Source of the DNA: Rhodopseudomonas palustris HaA2
Lineage (GTDB): Bacteria > Pseudomonadota > Alphaproteobacteria > Rhizobiales > Xanthobacteraceae
Assembly (NCBI RefSeq): GCF_000013365.1
Contig: NC_007778.1
Coordinates: 3,348,001-3,412,000 of the forward strand
Length of the DNA: 64,000 bases
Reading direction: 5' to 3'
Shown here: positions 8,382-16,321 of the stretch, in pieces
Layout: every line of letters starts with the position of its first letter
Numbering within the stretch: the first letter of the stretch is position 1
Position numbers and translations under genes: made by a program
The notes under the pieces: model-generated
The model's database searches: none
What the model saw: only the letters and a program-made list of their open reading frames with translations
Told to the model about the DNA's origin: nothing

Positions 8382-8546
8382 TCATAGCTTTCCGAGCAAC
8401 AGCAGAATCAGCAGAATGACGACCACAAGGCCGAGACCGCCGCCGCCGTAATATCCAGTGCCGTAGAACGGCCCACCTCCGATTCCGGTGAAGCCTCCCA
8501 ACAGCGCGATGATCAGGATGATGAGAATGATCGTTCCGAGTGACAT
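8382..8546 (-). CDS. DUF3309 small membrane protein
   Basis: This gene was found by reading the minus strand directly. It encodes 54 residues beginning MSLGTIILIILIIALLGGF, then a glycine/tyrosine-rich loop (GIGGGPFYGTGYYGGGG), then a second hydrophobic helix ending LLGKL. This is the DUF3309 pattern: two short transmembrane helices with a glycine hinge. AGGAGT precedes the ATG. DUF3309 peptides are widespread in Rhizobiales, often near stress genes; their function is unknown. Confidence 0.85.
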   Translation of the reverse strand: MSLGTIILIILIIALLGGFTGIGGGPFYGTGYYGGGGLGLVVVILLILLLLGKL

Positions 8547-8904
8547 GTGAGACTCCTGTCTGGTGTCGTTCCAACAGCGTCGGGACGTCAGAACGAGAAC
8601 GAATGATCAGGATTCAAGGGCCTGCCATGATGTGGCTCGGACGGTGCTCTCGTCGACAATCAGTCATCAATGGCGTTGAGGATTGGTCGCTCAGCGAGCT
8701 GGCATCGTCACTCGCGACGACGCACTTGGAACTCGATAGTTCCATTCCGGCAGAACTAAATCGCGAAGGCGGCTTGTTGCGAACAAGTCCCAACGACGAG
8801 AGCCCGCGGTTTGCCACTTGTGCATCGAGGTGCGTGAAGGATGGTCCCGTCGGGACACCACGTGACATCCCTCGCTAAAGCGGAAACACTCCTCCGTGAA
8901 TCGC
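8547..8904. other. Intergenic region, no supported gene
   Basis: These 358 bases lie between the DUF3309 gene and the response regulator. Frames of 84 (minus) and 112 (plus) codons are open, but neither has recognisable domains, and the base composition is flatter than in neighbouring genes. It may hold the DUF3309/Spy promoter. Confidence 0.5.
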
Positions 8905-9279
8905 TCAAACGTCCTTCAACATCAGCAACGCCATCGTCTCGATGATCGTGCGCTCGTCATAGGGCTTCGAGAAGAACTTACTTCCTGTCGGCAGACTGCT
9001 CTCTTCAAGAATGGCCTCGCCGGACGCAACGATCAGCTGAACAGGCGGCCATCGATCGCGGATGTAGTGCGATAGCTTGATGCCGTCCATCGTACCCGGC
9101 ATCTGCACGTCGGTAAAAACCAGATCGACGTCATTTCGGGATTCGAGAATGCGAATCGCCTCCTCCGCGTCGTTCGCCTCCAGCGCTTCGTACCCGGCTG
9201 ACAGCACAAGATCGACAGCTCCCATCCGAATGATGGTGCTGTCTTCGACTACCAAGACAACTGCCTTGCCGTTGTTCAT
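8905..9279 (-). CDS. Single-domain response regulator
   Basis: The 124-residue product is a CheY-like receiver with no output domain. Visible active-site residues are the acidic pair around Asp13 (VVEDSTIIR), phospho-acceptor Asp57 in VFTDVQMPG, Ser/Thr in IVASGE and Lys105 in FSKPY. Receivers with this DVQMPG..MDGIKLS pattern are common partners of HisKA_2/HWE kinases in Rhizobiales. The kinase gene ends 60 bases upstream on the same strand, so the two probably form a phosphorelay pair; the downstream target is not in the window. Confidence 0.9.
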   Translation of the reverse strand: MNNGKAVVLVVEDSTIIRMGAVDLVLSAGYEALEANDAEEAIRILESRNDVDLVFTDVQMPGTMDGIKLSHYIRDRWPPVQLIVASGEAILEESSLPTGSKFFSKPYDERTIIETMALLMLKDV

Positions 9280-9339
9280 AAGTCACTCAGCTTCGTAAGT
9301 GGTGTTCGGTTCGTCCGAAGATTTGAAGGCACGGTGCTG

Positions 9340-10389
9340 TCACGCCTGTGGAAGGCCATCTCGGCTATCGGAATTCTCCCGATGGCTGATCGTCACAATC
9401 GTGCCGGGGTTTGCGTCCGTCGCGGCAACCGTTCCTGACAGGTTCTTCGCGAGCGCCTCGACGATTCCGGTGCCCAAACCTGCCTTTGGCGCATCGCCAC
9501 CCAAAGGCATGCCGACGCCGTTATCCGCAACCGAAAGTGTCCAGTCCTTGCCGGACGAATGATAGTCGATCACGATTTGGCCCGTGGGCTGATCCGGGAA
9601 TGCGTGCTTGAGGGCATTGATCACCAGTTCGGTGACGATAAGGCCGAGACTGACGGATACTCCCGCGCTCACCGTGGTGTCGTCCGATTTTACAAGGATC
9701 GAGAGGCGGTCCGGGTCATCGATCATCGACGCACCGAGGCTCTGGGAGAGTTGGATAAAATAGGTCCGGAGTTCTACGGTTTCCCCACTCGCGGTCGAGA
9801 GCTGGCGTTGGAGAGCAGCGATCGACATGACCCGGTTGTGGGCATTGCGGAGCTGACCGCGCGCTTCTTCGGACTGGACCCGACGGGCGCTCTGCATAAG
9901 CACGCTTGCAATGATCTGGAGGCTGTTCGCAACCCGATGCTGCACTTCTTGCAGAAGGATCGCCTTTTCACGGATGAGATCGTCTTTGAGTCGCGCTGCG
10001 GCGCGCTCATCGGTCACATCGGTAACCGCCAGGAGCAGCCGGACATGATCTCTGTCTCCGTCATCGAGAGTCCGGGCATTGACGACCAAGTTCCGGGCTG
10101 TCTGGTTCGGCCTCTCGAGGTCGATTTCATAGGCTTCGATCTGTGCACTTCCCGACGCTGTCGCCCTCAGCAGCGAAGCAAGCTTGGGCATCGCCCACTC
10201 ACCGTTGCCGAGTTCGCTGAGGCATTTGCCCGAAACCGTCGCAGGATCGATCGCGAAGGCCCGGCAGAACGACGCGCTCGCCGCAATGACCCTCTGCTCC
10301 TCCGAGAGGAAAAGGAGCGGTTCGTGCGAGGACACCACAACGGCAAGTGTGCTCGCTGCCTCGAAATGTTCGGTCGGGGTCTGAAGCAT
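9340..10389 (-). CDS. PAS-HisKA_2 sensor histidine kinase
   Basis: A 349-residue cytoplasmic kinase without transmembrane segments. The N-terminal part (about 15-130) looks like a PAS sensor. The HisKA_2 dimerisation helix has its phospho-acceptor His151 in EVQHRVANSLQII, and the ATPase domain shows the N box (ELVINALKHAF, Asn258) and G1 box (DNGVGMPLGG, from 289). HisKA_2 kinases resemble PdtaS-type light or stress sensors. It is organised as an operon with the single-domain receiver at 8905. The signal is not identifiable from sequence. Confidence 0.9.
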   Translation of the reverse strand: MLQTPTEHFEAASTLAVVVSSHEPLLFLSEEQRVIAASASFCRAFAIDPATVSGKCLSELGNGEWAMPKLASLLRATASGSAQIEAYEIDLERPNQTARNLVVNARTLDDGDRDHVRLLLAVTDVTDERAAARLKDDLIREKAILLQEVQHRVANSLQIIASVLMQSARRVQSEEARGQLRNAHNRVMSIAALQRQLSTASGETVELRTYFIQLSQSLGASMIDDPDRLSILVKSDDTTVSAGVSVSLGLIVTELVINALKHAFPDQPTGQIVIDYHSSGKDWTLSVADNGVGMPLGGDAPKAGLGTGIVEALAKNLSGTVAATDANPGTIVTISHRENSDSRDGLPQA

Positions 10390-10657
10390 ATTTGGCCCTC
10401 TAGGGCCGGAGACTCGCGATGGGAGTCATAGCTCGGCAAGAGCGCCGGGTTCCACAGCCTAAGGTTGACGCCCTGAGTTACTCTAACATGTGGGGTGCAA
10501 CAATGCATCCCGCTAGGGCGGCCCGCCCCAAGATCACGAAATGGGACGGTCTCTCCAACCGGGCCAAGCGCACATGCGTTCATGCCCCTGGCCCCCCGGG
10601 TCGGCTGCGAGGCCCTGGTCGCGCCATCTCCGCGTGACCGAGGTGGGTCACGAGCCC

Positions 10658-10683
10658 CAAATGCAGGAAGCAAATGCAGGAAG
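10658..10683. repeat. 13-bp perfect tandem duplication
   Basis: The unit CAAATGCAGGAAG occurs twice in direct succession (10658-10670 and 10671-10683). It is probably a replication-slippage duplication in non-coding DNA. Confidence 0.8.
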
Positions 10684-10771
10684 CATGGGTGCGCAGTCGG
10701 CACGCCGTTGCTCACCTTACGACCAGCGATGGTCAATGCTTGGGTGCCGTCAGCGGCACAATTCTACACAC

Positions 10772-10815
10772 CTCAACCGACACAGTTCGAAGGCTCAACC
10801 GACACAGTTCGAAGG
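10772..10815. repeat. 22-bp perfect tandem duplication
   Basis: A 22-base unit beginning CTCAACCGACACAG and ending TTCGAAGG is repeated exactly, back to back (10772-10793, 10794-10815). The unit contains the palindrome TTCGAA. It could be a recent slippage event or a duplicated protein-binding site. Confidence 0.85.
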
Positions 10816-10918
10816 CGCTTTTCCGTGCTTTCAGTTGGTGAGCGTCGATTCGAATTAGCCGTCCGCGAGGGAGCGCCGTTTTCTTCTCCCCGTATTCAGA
10901 CCATTCGGCCGCCCGCCC

Positions 10919-11263
10919 TCACCGTTCAGTCGGTCCGGGTCCGTATTGCAGAACCTGGACCTTTTCCTTCGTAATCAGACCGCCGCCCATCATGCCGTCC
11001 AGTACTGGAAGGAATGCATCGATCCTGTCCGGCGCGTCGACGATTTCAATGACGATCGGCAGGTCTTCGGAGAGCCTCAGGATTTTGCTGGTATGCAGAC
11101 GGCTTGAATGCCCGAACCCGACGGCCCCTCTCAAGACGGTCGCCCCGCCCAGGTGCATCTCCCGCGCCTTCAGAACGATCGCTTCATGGAGGGGCCGACC
11201 GTCGAAGCGGTCGTCTTCACCGATGAAGATGCGGAGAAGTACGGCATCACGAGGTAGTTGCAT
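10919..11263 (-). CDS. DUF190 protein
   Basis: A 114-residue DUF190 protein starting MQLPRDAVLLRIFIGEDDRF. Family features are the LLRIFIGE opening, the PLHEAIVLKAREMHLGGATVLRG helix/loop and the PIVIEIVD strand, a PII-like ferredoxin-like fold. DUF190 genes are often found with crcB fluoride exporters, and here it is the last gene of such an operon. It is closely similar to the C-terminal half of the preceding CrcB-DUF190 fusion, so the two probably arose by duplication. I chose Met 11263 over the open frame to 11368 by homology to that fused copy. Confidence 0.85.
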   Translation of the reverse strand: MQLPRDAVLLRIFIGEDDRFDGRPLHEAIVLKAREMHLGGATVLRGAVGFGHSSRLHTSKILRLSEDLPIVIEIVDAPDRIDAFLPVLDGMMGGGLITKEKVQVLQYGPGPTER

Positions 11264-11330
11264 CGAACTCGTCCTATTGGTTCGCTCGGACCGGCATTGG
11301 TCATCGAACACGTCTTGCCTGCTCGCGCCG

Positions 11331-12143
11331 CTAGCGGCCGGCCGGCCGTCCATACTGCAGGACTTCAACCTTCTCCATCGTCACCATCCCGCCGGGCATC
11401 ATCTCGTCGAGTGCGGGCAGAAAACGCGAAACAGCATCTTCGCCGTCGATGATCTCGATGATCAGGGGGAGAGTGTCCGGAACGCCGAGGGCGTTTGCCA
11501 GATGCATCTGGCTGGACTGCCCATAGCCGGCAGGTCCGCGAAATACGGTGGCACCGGCCAGCTGCATTTCACGGGCCTTCAGCACGATCGCCTCGTAGAG
11601 CGGCATACCGTCGTGTTGGTCGGATTCGTCGACGAAAATCCGCAGCAGCGTCGCGTGACGGGGGATCTGGAGATTCTCAGCCTCCGCTCCTGTCGCAGCC
11701 ACGGTTCGCAAGCGGTTCAGCCTTGTCGCAACGGCGTATCCGACCCAGACGGCAATCAGCCACGCGACCGGAGATGCGGCGACATTGGCCAATGCGGCGG
11801 CGCGATGGCCATGATGGATCAACTGGAGCGTGTCGAGGCTGAATCCCGAGAAGGTCGTATAGCCCCCACAGATTCCGGTCATCACGAATTGGCGTTGGCG
11901 TGTCCCCGCAAAGATCCGCCCGTCGGGCCCGGTCAGGGTGGCATAAAAGCCGATAATGAAAGATCCGGTGACGTTGACGAACAGGATCGCCCACGGAAAG
12001 GGTGGGCCGACGAGCGCCAATTGCGCAACGCCGACGAGGTACCGCGACAACCCGCCGATGACGCTGCCCAATGCAATGAGGCCATAGAGCGTGAAGCGCT
12101 CCCATGCGCGCATCGCCCAATCGGGAATTCTACGATCTGTCAT
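11331..12143 (-). CDS. crcB: CrcB-DUF190 fusion (fluoride channel)
   Basis: This 270-residue protein joins a full CrcB/Fluc domain (about residues 12-140, four helices) to a DUF190 domain (about 165-265). CrcB motifs are GGLSRY, FPWAILFVNVTGSF and GGYTTFSGFS, the phenylalanine-box segment of fluoride channels. The DUF190 part has the same LLRIF...EAIVLKAREM...IIEII pattern as the neighbouring stand-alone gene. Fluc channels are dual-topology dimers that export fluoride. With a second crcB just upstream (36-base gap), a heterodimer is likely. Fusion to DUF190 would tether a PII-like domain to the channel. Confidence 0.88.
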   Translation of the reverse strand: MTDRRIPDWAMRAWERFTLYGLIALGSVIGGLSRYLVGVAQLALVGPPFPWAILFVNVTGSFIIGFYATLTGPDGRIFAGTRQRQFVMTGICGGYTTFSGFSLDTLQLIHHGHRAAALANVAASPVAWLIAVWVGYAVATRLNRLRTVAATGAEAENLQIPRHATLLRIFVDESDQHDGMPLYEAIVLKAREMQLAGATVFRGPAGYGQSSQMHLANALGVPDTLPLIIEIIDGEDAVSRFLPALDEMMPGGMVTMEKVEVLQYGRPAGR

Positions 12144-12179
12144 GACGAAACTGCCGTTTCCGGGCGGCTGGAATGGCAA

Positions 12180-12581
12180 TCACGGCAGATCCCCGGTTGC
12201 GAGCATAAAACCGATAGCGGCAAGGCCGAGACATAGGATCAAGGAGATCGCGACGTTGCCGATGGCTCTCCAGCGTTCGCCTTCACGCGCAAGCGTCAGG
12301 GTCTGCAAGCTGAAGGACGAGACGGTGGTGTAGCACCCCAGAAACCCCGTGACCGCGAACAGCCAGGGGGCCGGCTGAGACAACAGCCCGTGCCCACTGT
12401 TGGCCAAGCCACCGAGAATCCCGATGGCAAGAGCTCCCGTCGCGTTGACCGTCAAGGTGCCCCACGGGAACGTCTCGCCAATAGTGCGGGCGACGAATCC
12501 AGAGATCCCAAATCGAGCCACCCCGCCGAACATGCTGCCGAGTGCGACCCAGATGGCCCCGTAGATGATGTCCATACTCAC
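12180..12581 (-). CDS. crcB: CrcB fluoride channel subunit
   Basis: A 133-residue CrcB/Fluc protein with four hydrophobic helices and the motifs GGVARFGISGF, FPWGTLTVNATGA and TGFLGCYTTVSSFS. The last motif departs from the usual GGxTTFSTFS: Gly is replaced by Cys and the first box Phe by Val, while the second Phe is kept. The downstream fused copy keeps the consensus. This asymmetry fits a heterodimeric channel in which the two subunits have specialised. It is first gene of the crcB / crcB-DUF190 / DUF190 operon. I saw no convincing fluoride riboswitch upstream. Confidence 0.9.
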   Translation of the reverse strand: MSMDIIYGAIWVALGSMFGGVARFGISGFVARTIGETFPWGTLTVNATGALAIGILGGLANSGHGLLSQPAPWLFAVTGFLGCYTTVSSFSLQTLTLAREGERWRAIGNVAISLILCLGLAAIGFMLATGDLP

Positions 12582-13242
12582 TGCTCGCTACGACGTGTCG
12601 TGTGTTGGCCGACGAATTCACGGCTGTGCGGCAACTATCAACGGTGTTGCCGGCAACGGGAGAGCGCCGTTGCGTTCGCCCGGTGGGACACCCGTGCATT
12701 CGGGGGCTGAATATACCGCCCCGAACAAAACGGTCACGACGATCTACCGAACGAATGTGTAGCGATCAACAAAGCTGTTGTGCAGCTCGAGACTGCGCAA
12801 ACGTTCGTGATCAGTTGTCATCGCCGGTTGGACTCCTATCGAACGGGCGAGTGCTTCGACACCGTAGAAGAACGTATTGTCGCGCTCTGCCGCCAAGCCA
12901 TTGTCGGATTGACGATCCGTTGCGTCCTTTGTATGGAAAACGGCGATGGGGATGGAGTCCCCCGACAACCGCCGCGAGGCTGATGACTCCTACCGGGCGC
13001 GTTCGCGTCGGTAGGAGTGTGTCCAACTCTCCTTCGACAGAACCCCCGACACACTTCAGTTTCGACGACCTGCAGAGGTCGCCGAGCGATGTCGTTTGTC
13101 GCCGCGCTGCGTGCCTTGCTGGTCATGCTCGCGGGACGTACTTGTGCGCTCTGCGCTTTGGCCGCCGTTGCGGCGAAAATGATGCCGGCGTTGGGCCCGG
13201 GTGCGAAGCAGAAGCTCGTGTTGTTGCCGCTTTGGGGGATCG
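12582..13242. other. Intergenic region upstream of crcB operon
   Basis: These 661 bases separate the divergent crcB operon and a hypothetical gene. No frame carries a recognisable domain; a plus-strand frame at 13089-13283 with a hydrophobic start is possible but overlaps the next gene. A perfect 10-bp hairpin lies at 12986-13018, and a strong stem near 12635-12680 lies in the crcB leader. Confidence 0.5.
12986..13018. repeat. Perfect 10-bp inverted repeat
   Basis: ACTCCTACCG (12986-12995) pairs with CGGTAGGAGT (13009-13018), with a GC-rich inner region that can also pair around TTCG. There is no T-run on either side, so it may be an operator, a structured RNA element or a factor-dependent terminator. 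Confidence 0.6.
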
Positions 13243-13617
13243 ATGGCCAGGATCGGGAACGCCCGCACGATTGCAGACATTGAATTCGTCATCGATGCGC
13301 CAAGCCCTGCCACCGACCAGGCCACGTGGACGGTTCACGGCGTGGAATGCTCTCGCGAACGACACCGATACAATGGACCAAGCTACTCGTTCGCCCTCGA
13401 GATTCTCCAGTTGCGATCGAAGGCGCAAGGGCAGCCGCCATGGCATGTCGTCATCATCGGCGAACTTTGGAATTTTTACGACGCCAAGGCGGCGCCGCAC
13501 AAAACCCAGCACCTCAAGGTGATTTCCGGCAAAGCCGCCGATATCCTCGCGTGGATGCGGCACAACAGGAATGCGAAGCTTCAGCGAGCGACCTCGCACG
13601 ACGGTCGACCCGAGTGA
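13243..13617 (+). CDS. Hypothetical protein, 124 residues
   Basis: The frame starting at ATG 13243 (MARIGNARTIADIEFVIDAP) follows TGGGGGATCG and encodes a soluble, mixed-composition protein with a WHVVIIGELWNFYDA segment and a C-terminal GKAADILAWMRHNR segment. It has no signal peptide or membrane helix. I do not recognise a family. The amino-acid composition and codon bias look like real coding sequence, better than the surrounding frames. It is flanked by the crcB leader and a convergent zinc-ribbon gene, in the accessory-looking block. Confidence 0.55.
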   Translation: MARIGNARTIADIEFVIDAPSPATDQATWTVHGVECSRERHRYNGPSYSFALEILQLRSKAQGQPPWHVVIIGELWNFYDAKAAPHKTQHLKVISGKAADILAWMRHNRNAKLQRATSHDGRPE

Positions 13618-13697
13618 CTCGGCATCGCGCAGAAACAGGTCGATGGACCACGGGCGGGTTTCGGGAGGAGCTTTCGACCCGCGCCGCGTCAAGGCTC

Positions 13698-13898
13698 TCA
13701 CGCGACCGCCGGTGCACCCGGCTCGCGCAGCAGCACCCAATATGATTCCGGCCCGGCCTTGACGGCGTAGCGGTCGACGTGGCCGCAGGTCAGGCATTCG
13801 AAGGTGCGCAGTTCGTGGATGTTCTCGATCGGAAAAATCCGCGCCAGCGCCGTCCGCTCTCCGCATGCGGTGCATTCGGGCCGTCGTCGTCGATCCAT
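13698..13898 (-). CDS. Small zinc-ribbon protein
   Basis: A 66-residue protein with two CxxC knuckles, CTAC (residues 9-12) and CLTC (35-38), separated by a short loop, which is the layout of a zinc ribbon. The sequence between (IENIHELRTFEC) and after (GHVDRYAVK) is typical of small Rhizobiales hypotheticals annotated from Bradyrhizobium and Rhodopseudomonas. Its role is unknown; zinc ribbons usually contact nucleic acid or protein. It starts at ATG 13898 after ACCTGTC and stands alone. Confidence 0.7.
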   Translation of the reverse strand: MDRRRRPECTACGERTALARIFPIENIHELRTFECLTCGHVDRYAVKAGPESYWVLLREPGAPAVA

Positions 13899-14187
13899 GA
13901 CAGGTCCTGATCAGGTAGCAGCGGGCGACTGTGAGCCCTGAGTCTGCGAATCACGATACGGCGGCGACGCGCGCGGATATTGACGCAGAGCAAGCCGCGC
14001 ATGGCCGACGGTCGGAATTCGACGCCGCCGACCTTCGGATGGTCTCGGACGACCTCGCGCGGCGCGCATCTGCCCTGCGCGTCCGGCGGCGCCAAATCGG
14101 CGCCAAGCGGGAATACCGGCGAACAATTTGCGCCACCACCCGTTGCGCAGGGGTATGTTCCGCGTGTTCACGGCACAGGAGATTCCC

Positions 14188-14766
14188 ATGACACTCTCAG
14201 ACGGACCCGAGCGGCTTCAGGCCACGGTCGAGGCGGCGATCGGCAAGCACTGGAAGGCCTATCTGGTCGAAGGCATCCTGCTTCTGGTCTTCGGCTTCGC
14301 CGCGATCCTGCTGCCGCTGCTCGCCAGCCTCGCGATCACGATCCTGCTCGGCTGGCTTTTCCTGGTCAGCGGCATCGCCGGCCTCGCCTTCAGCTTCTGG
14401 GCGCGGCAGGCGCCGGGGTTCTGGTGGTCGCTGGCCTCCGCAATCCTGGCGGTGATCGCCGGCATCGTCGTGATCTCGATGCCGGTGGAGATCACGGTGA
14501 CGCTCACCTTGGTGATCGGCATCTACTTCCTGGCCGAAGGCGTGGCGACGATCATGTACGCGCTCCAGCACCGCGGCCGGCTGTCGGAACGCTGGGGCTG
14601 GATGCTCGCCGCCGGCGTGCTCGACATCCTGGTGGCGTTCATCATCATCTCGGGATGGCCCGGCACCGCGGCCTGGGCGGTCGGCCTTCTGGTCGGCATC
14701 AATCTGGTGTTCGGCGGCACCTCGCTGATCGCGATGGCGCTCGCCGCCCGCAACAAGGCGTCATGA
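14188..14766 (+). CDS. HdeD family membrane protein (DUF308)
   Basis: A 192-residue integral membrane protein with about six helices in three GxxxxxxG-rich hairpins, ending in a short positive tail. The repeated DUF308 pattern is visible: LVEGILLLVFGFAAILLP, ITILLGWLFLVSGIAGLAFS and VIGIYFLAEGVATIMYAL. In E. coli HdeD contributes to acid resistance at high cell density; the biochemical role is unknown. I chose ATG 14188 (MTLSDGPERLQ) because CAGGAGATTCCC precedes it. It is convergent with a small secreted-protein gene. Confidence 0.85.
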   Translation: MTLSDGPERLQATVEAAIGKHWKAYLVEGILLLVFGFAAILLPLLASLAITILLGWLFLVSGIAGLAFSFWARQAPGFWWSLASAILAVIAGIVVISMPVEITVTLTLVIGIYFLAEGVATIMYALQHRGRLSERWGWMLAAGVLDILVAFIIISGWPGTAAWAVGLLVGINLVFGGTSLIAMALAARNKAS

Positions 14767-14806
14767 TGCCGTAAGGCGACGCCGCTGAAACGCGTCTGGC
14801 CGCGGC

Positions 14807-15133
14807 TCAGCAGCCGCGGCAGATGCTCTTGATCTTGCGGTCGAGCGCCGCATCGGCCGGATCGACCTGGTCGATCGAACGCTCGGGCGGAACGTCCGTG
14901 CGCCGCGGCTGCCGATGGCCGACGGGGGCCTGCCCGGTGACGCCCTGATCCTTGGTCAGGGCCGGCGGCACCGACGGGTTGGCCGGACCACCCACACCGC
15001 CCGCGCCGCCACTGCGGGCGCCGGATCCGGCTCCGCCGCTCATGCCGCCGGAGCCGCTACCACCCGACTGCGCCAACGCCAGACCGCCACTCGCGAGCGT
15101 CAGGGCCGTGGCCGCAATGATCAGCTTTCTCAT
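14807..15133 (-). CDS. Small secreted Gly/Ser-rich protein
   Basis: A 108-residue protein with a clear signal peptide (MRKLIIAATALTLASGGLALA, cleavage near residue 21), then a glycine/serine repeat tract up to about residue 50, a Pro-rich linker, and a C-terminal segment (RSIDQVDPADAALDRKIKSI) ending CRGC. It has no catalytic motif. The terminal Cys pair could form a disulfide or bind metal. Similar short proteins are common hypotheticals in Rhodopseudomonas. GGAGAACGAG precedes the ATG. Confidence 0.7.
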   Translation of the reverse strand: MRKLIIAATALTLASGGLALAQSGGSGSGGMSGGAGSGARSGGAGGVGGPANPSVPPALTKDQGVTGQAPVGHRQPRRTDVPPERSIDQVDPADAALDRKIKSICRGC

Positions 15134-15229
15134 CTCGTTCTCCTTGCCGTGGCGCTGTCGGGCCGCATCCAGCGCGACAACGCATGATCGACGTTGCGGT
15201 TGCCGTCTCCCGTTGCGTCGCGAGGTCGC

Positions 15230-16321
15230 TCAGCACGAGCCGGGCGGATAGAGATGGACGTCACCGCAATAGTCGCGGACACGATAGCGCGAATCCGCGA
15301 CTGTTCCATCCTCGCCCGTCAAATAGTTCGGACCGATCGGCGCCTTGCCGTAGCCGCCGGGAATGTCGAGCACGTATTCCGGCTGGCACAGGCCGGAGAC
15401 GCGGCCGCGCAGCGCCCGCATCAGCGCCTGCCCTTCCGCGATCGTGGTGCGCAGATGCGCGGTGCCCGGCGCGAGGTCGCCGTGATGCAGATAATACGGC
15501 TTGATCCGGCATTCGACGAAGCCGCGCATCAAGGCTTCCAGCGTCTCCGAATCATCGTTCACACCGCGCAACAGCACCGACTGGCTGACCATCGGAATCC
15601 CGGCATCTATCAGCATCGCACACGCGGCGCGCGCAGCCGCGGTGAGCTCGCGCGGGTGGTTGGCGTGAAGCGCGACCCAGGTGGTTTTCCCGGGTGTCTG
15701 CAACGCCCGCACCAGCTCCGGCGTGATCCGCGCAGGATCGGCAACCGGCACGCGGGTGTGGAAGCGGATGATCTTGACGTGCGCGATGGTCGCCAGTTCG
15801 GCCATGATCTCGGCCATCCGGCGCGGCGACAGCATCAACGGATCGCCGCCGGTGAAGATCACCTCCCAGATTTCCGGGTGGGCCCGGATGTAGTCGAGCG
15901 CCGCCGCGGTCGCCTCGCGCGACAGCGCGTTGTCCTTGCCGGGGCCGATCGTCTCGCGGCGGAAACAGAACCGGCAATACACCGCGCAGACATGCACCAG
16001 CTTCAGCAGCACGCGGTCGCGGTGGCGATGCACGATGCCCTCGACCGGCGCATGGGCGCCGTCGCCGATCGGATCGTCGCGCTCGATCGGCAGCGTGACG
16101 AGTTCGTCGGCACGCGGGATGTATTGCCGCGCGATCGGATCGTGGGGATCGTTCGGATCGATCAGCGCCGCGACATCGGGCGTCACCGCGATCGCGTAGC
16201 GTGCCGCGACCTGTTCGAGATCGTCGCGCGACTCCGCCGGCGCGAGACCTTGCGCGATCAGCTCAGAGGGTTGCCGCAGTGTTGTGGCGGCGGGCGTTTG
16301 CAATCGTGTGACCCTGCTCAT
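15230..16321 (-). CDS. epmB: EF-P lysine 2,3-aminomutase EpmB
   Basis: A radical-SAM enzyme of 363 residues that converts alpha-lysine to (R)-beta-lysine for EF-P modification. The [4Fe-4S]/SAM motif CAVYCRFC is at residues 112-119, followed by FTGGDPLM and a FHTRVPVADPARIT stretch. The C-terminal GGYGKAPIGPNYL contains the probable PLP lysine. The start ATG (complement 16319-16321) overlaps the epmA stop by four bases, so the two are translationally coupled. EpmB lacks the C-terminal oligomerisation extension of clostridial KamA, as expected for this family. Confidence 0.93.
   Translation of the reverse strand: MSRVTRLQTPAATTLRQPSELIAQGLAPAESRDDLEQVAARYAIAVTPDVAALIDPNDPHDPIARQYIPRADELVTLPIERDDPIGDGAHAPVEGIVHRHRDRVLLKLVHVCAVYCRFCFRRETIGPGKDNALSREATAAALDYIRAHPEIWEVIFTGGDPLMLSPRRMAEIMAELATIAHVKIIRFHTRVPVADPARITPELVRALQTPGKTTWVALHANHPRELTAAARAACAMLIDAGIPMVSQSVLLRGVNDDSETLEALMRGFVECRIKPYYLHHGDLAPGTAHLRTTIAEGQALMRALRGRVSGLCQPEYVLDIPGGYGKAPIGPNYLTGEDGTVADSRYRVRDYCGDVHLYPPGSC

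Larger units (their letters stand above)
10390..10918. other. Intergenic region with two tandem duplications
   Basis: A stretch of 529 bases between the divergent neighbourhood of the kinase gene and the end of the DUF190 gene. No frame shows a known domain. It carries two short perfect tandem duplications (10658-10683 and 10772-10815). It should contain the kinase-operon promoter near its left end. Confidence 0.5.

Noticed and set aside
8614-8868. 84-codon minus-strand frame after the response regulator
   Set aside because: No domain, no clear ribosome-binding spacing and an opposing longer frame; composition resembles non-coding sequence.
12582-12760. Possible fluoride riboswitch upstream of crcB
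   Set aside because: I looked for the GGNGATG...CGCC and GGCTGATG...CTCC pattern on the minus strand and found only a loose TTGATAG resemblance; the pseudoknot elements are absent.
12836-13126. 96-codon minus-strand frame in the crcB leader region
   Set aside because: Low-complexity Arg/Ser/Thr-rich translation without recognisable features; typical of high-GC shadow frames.
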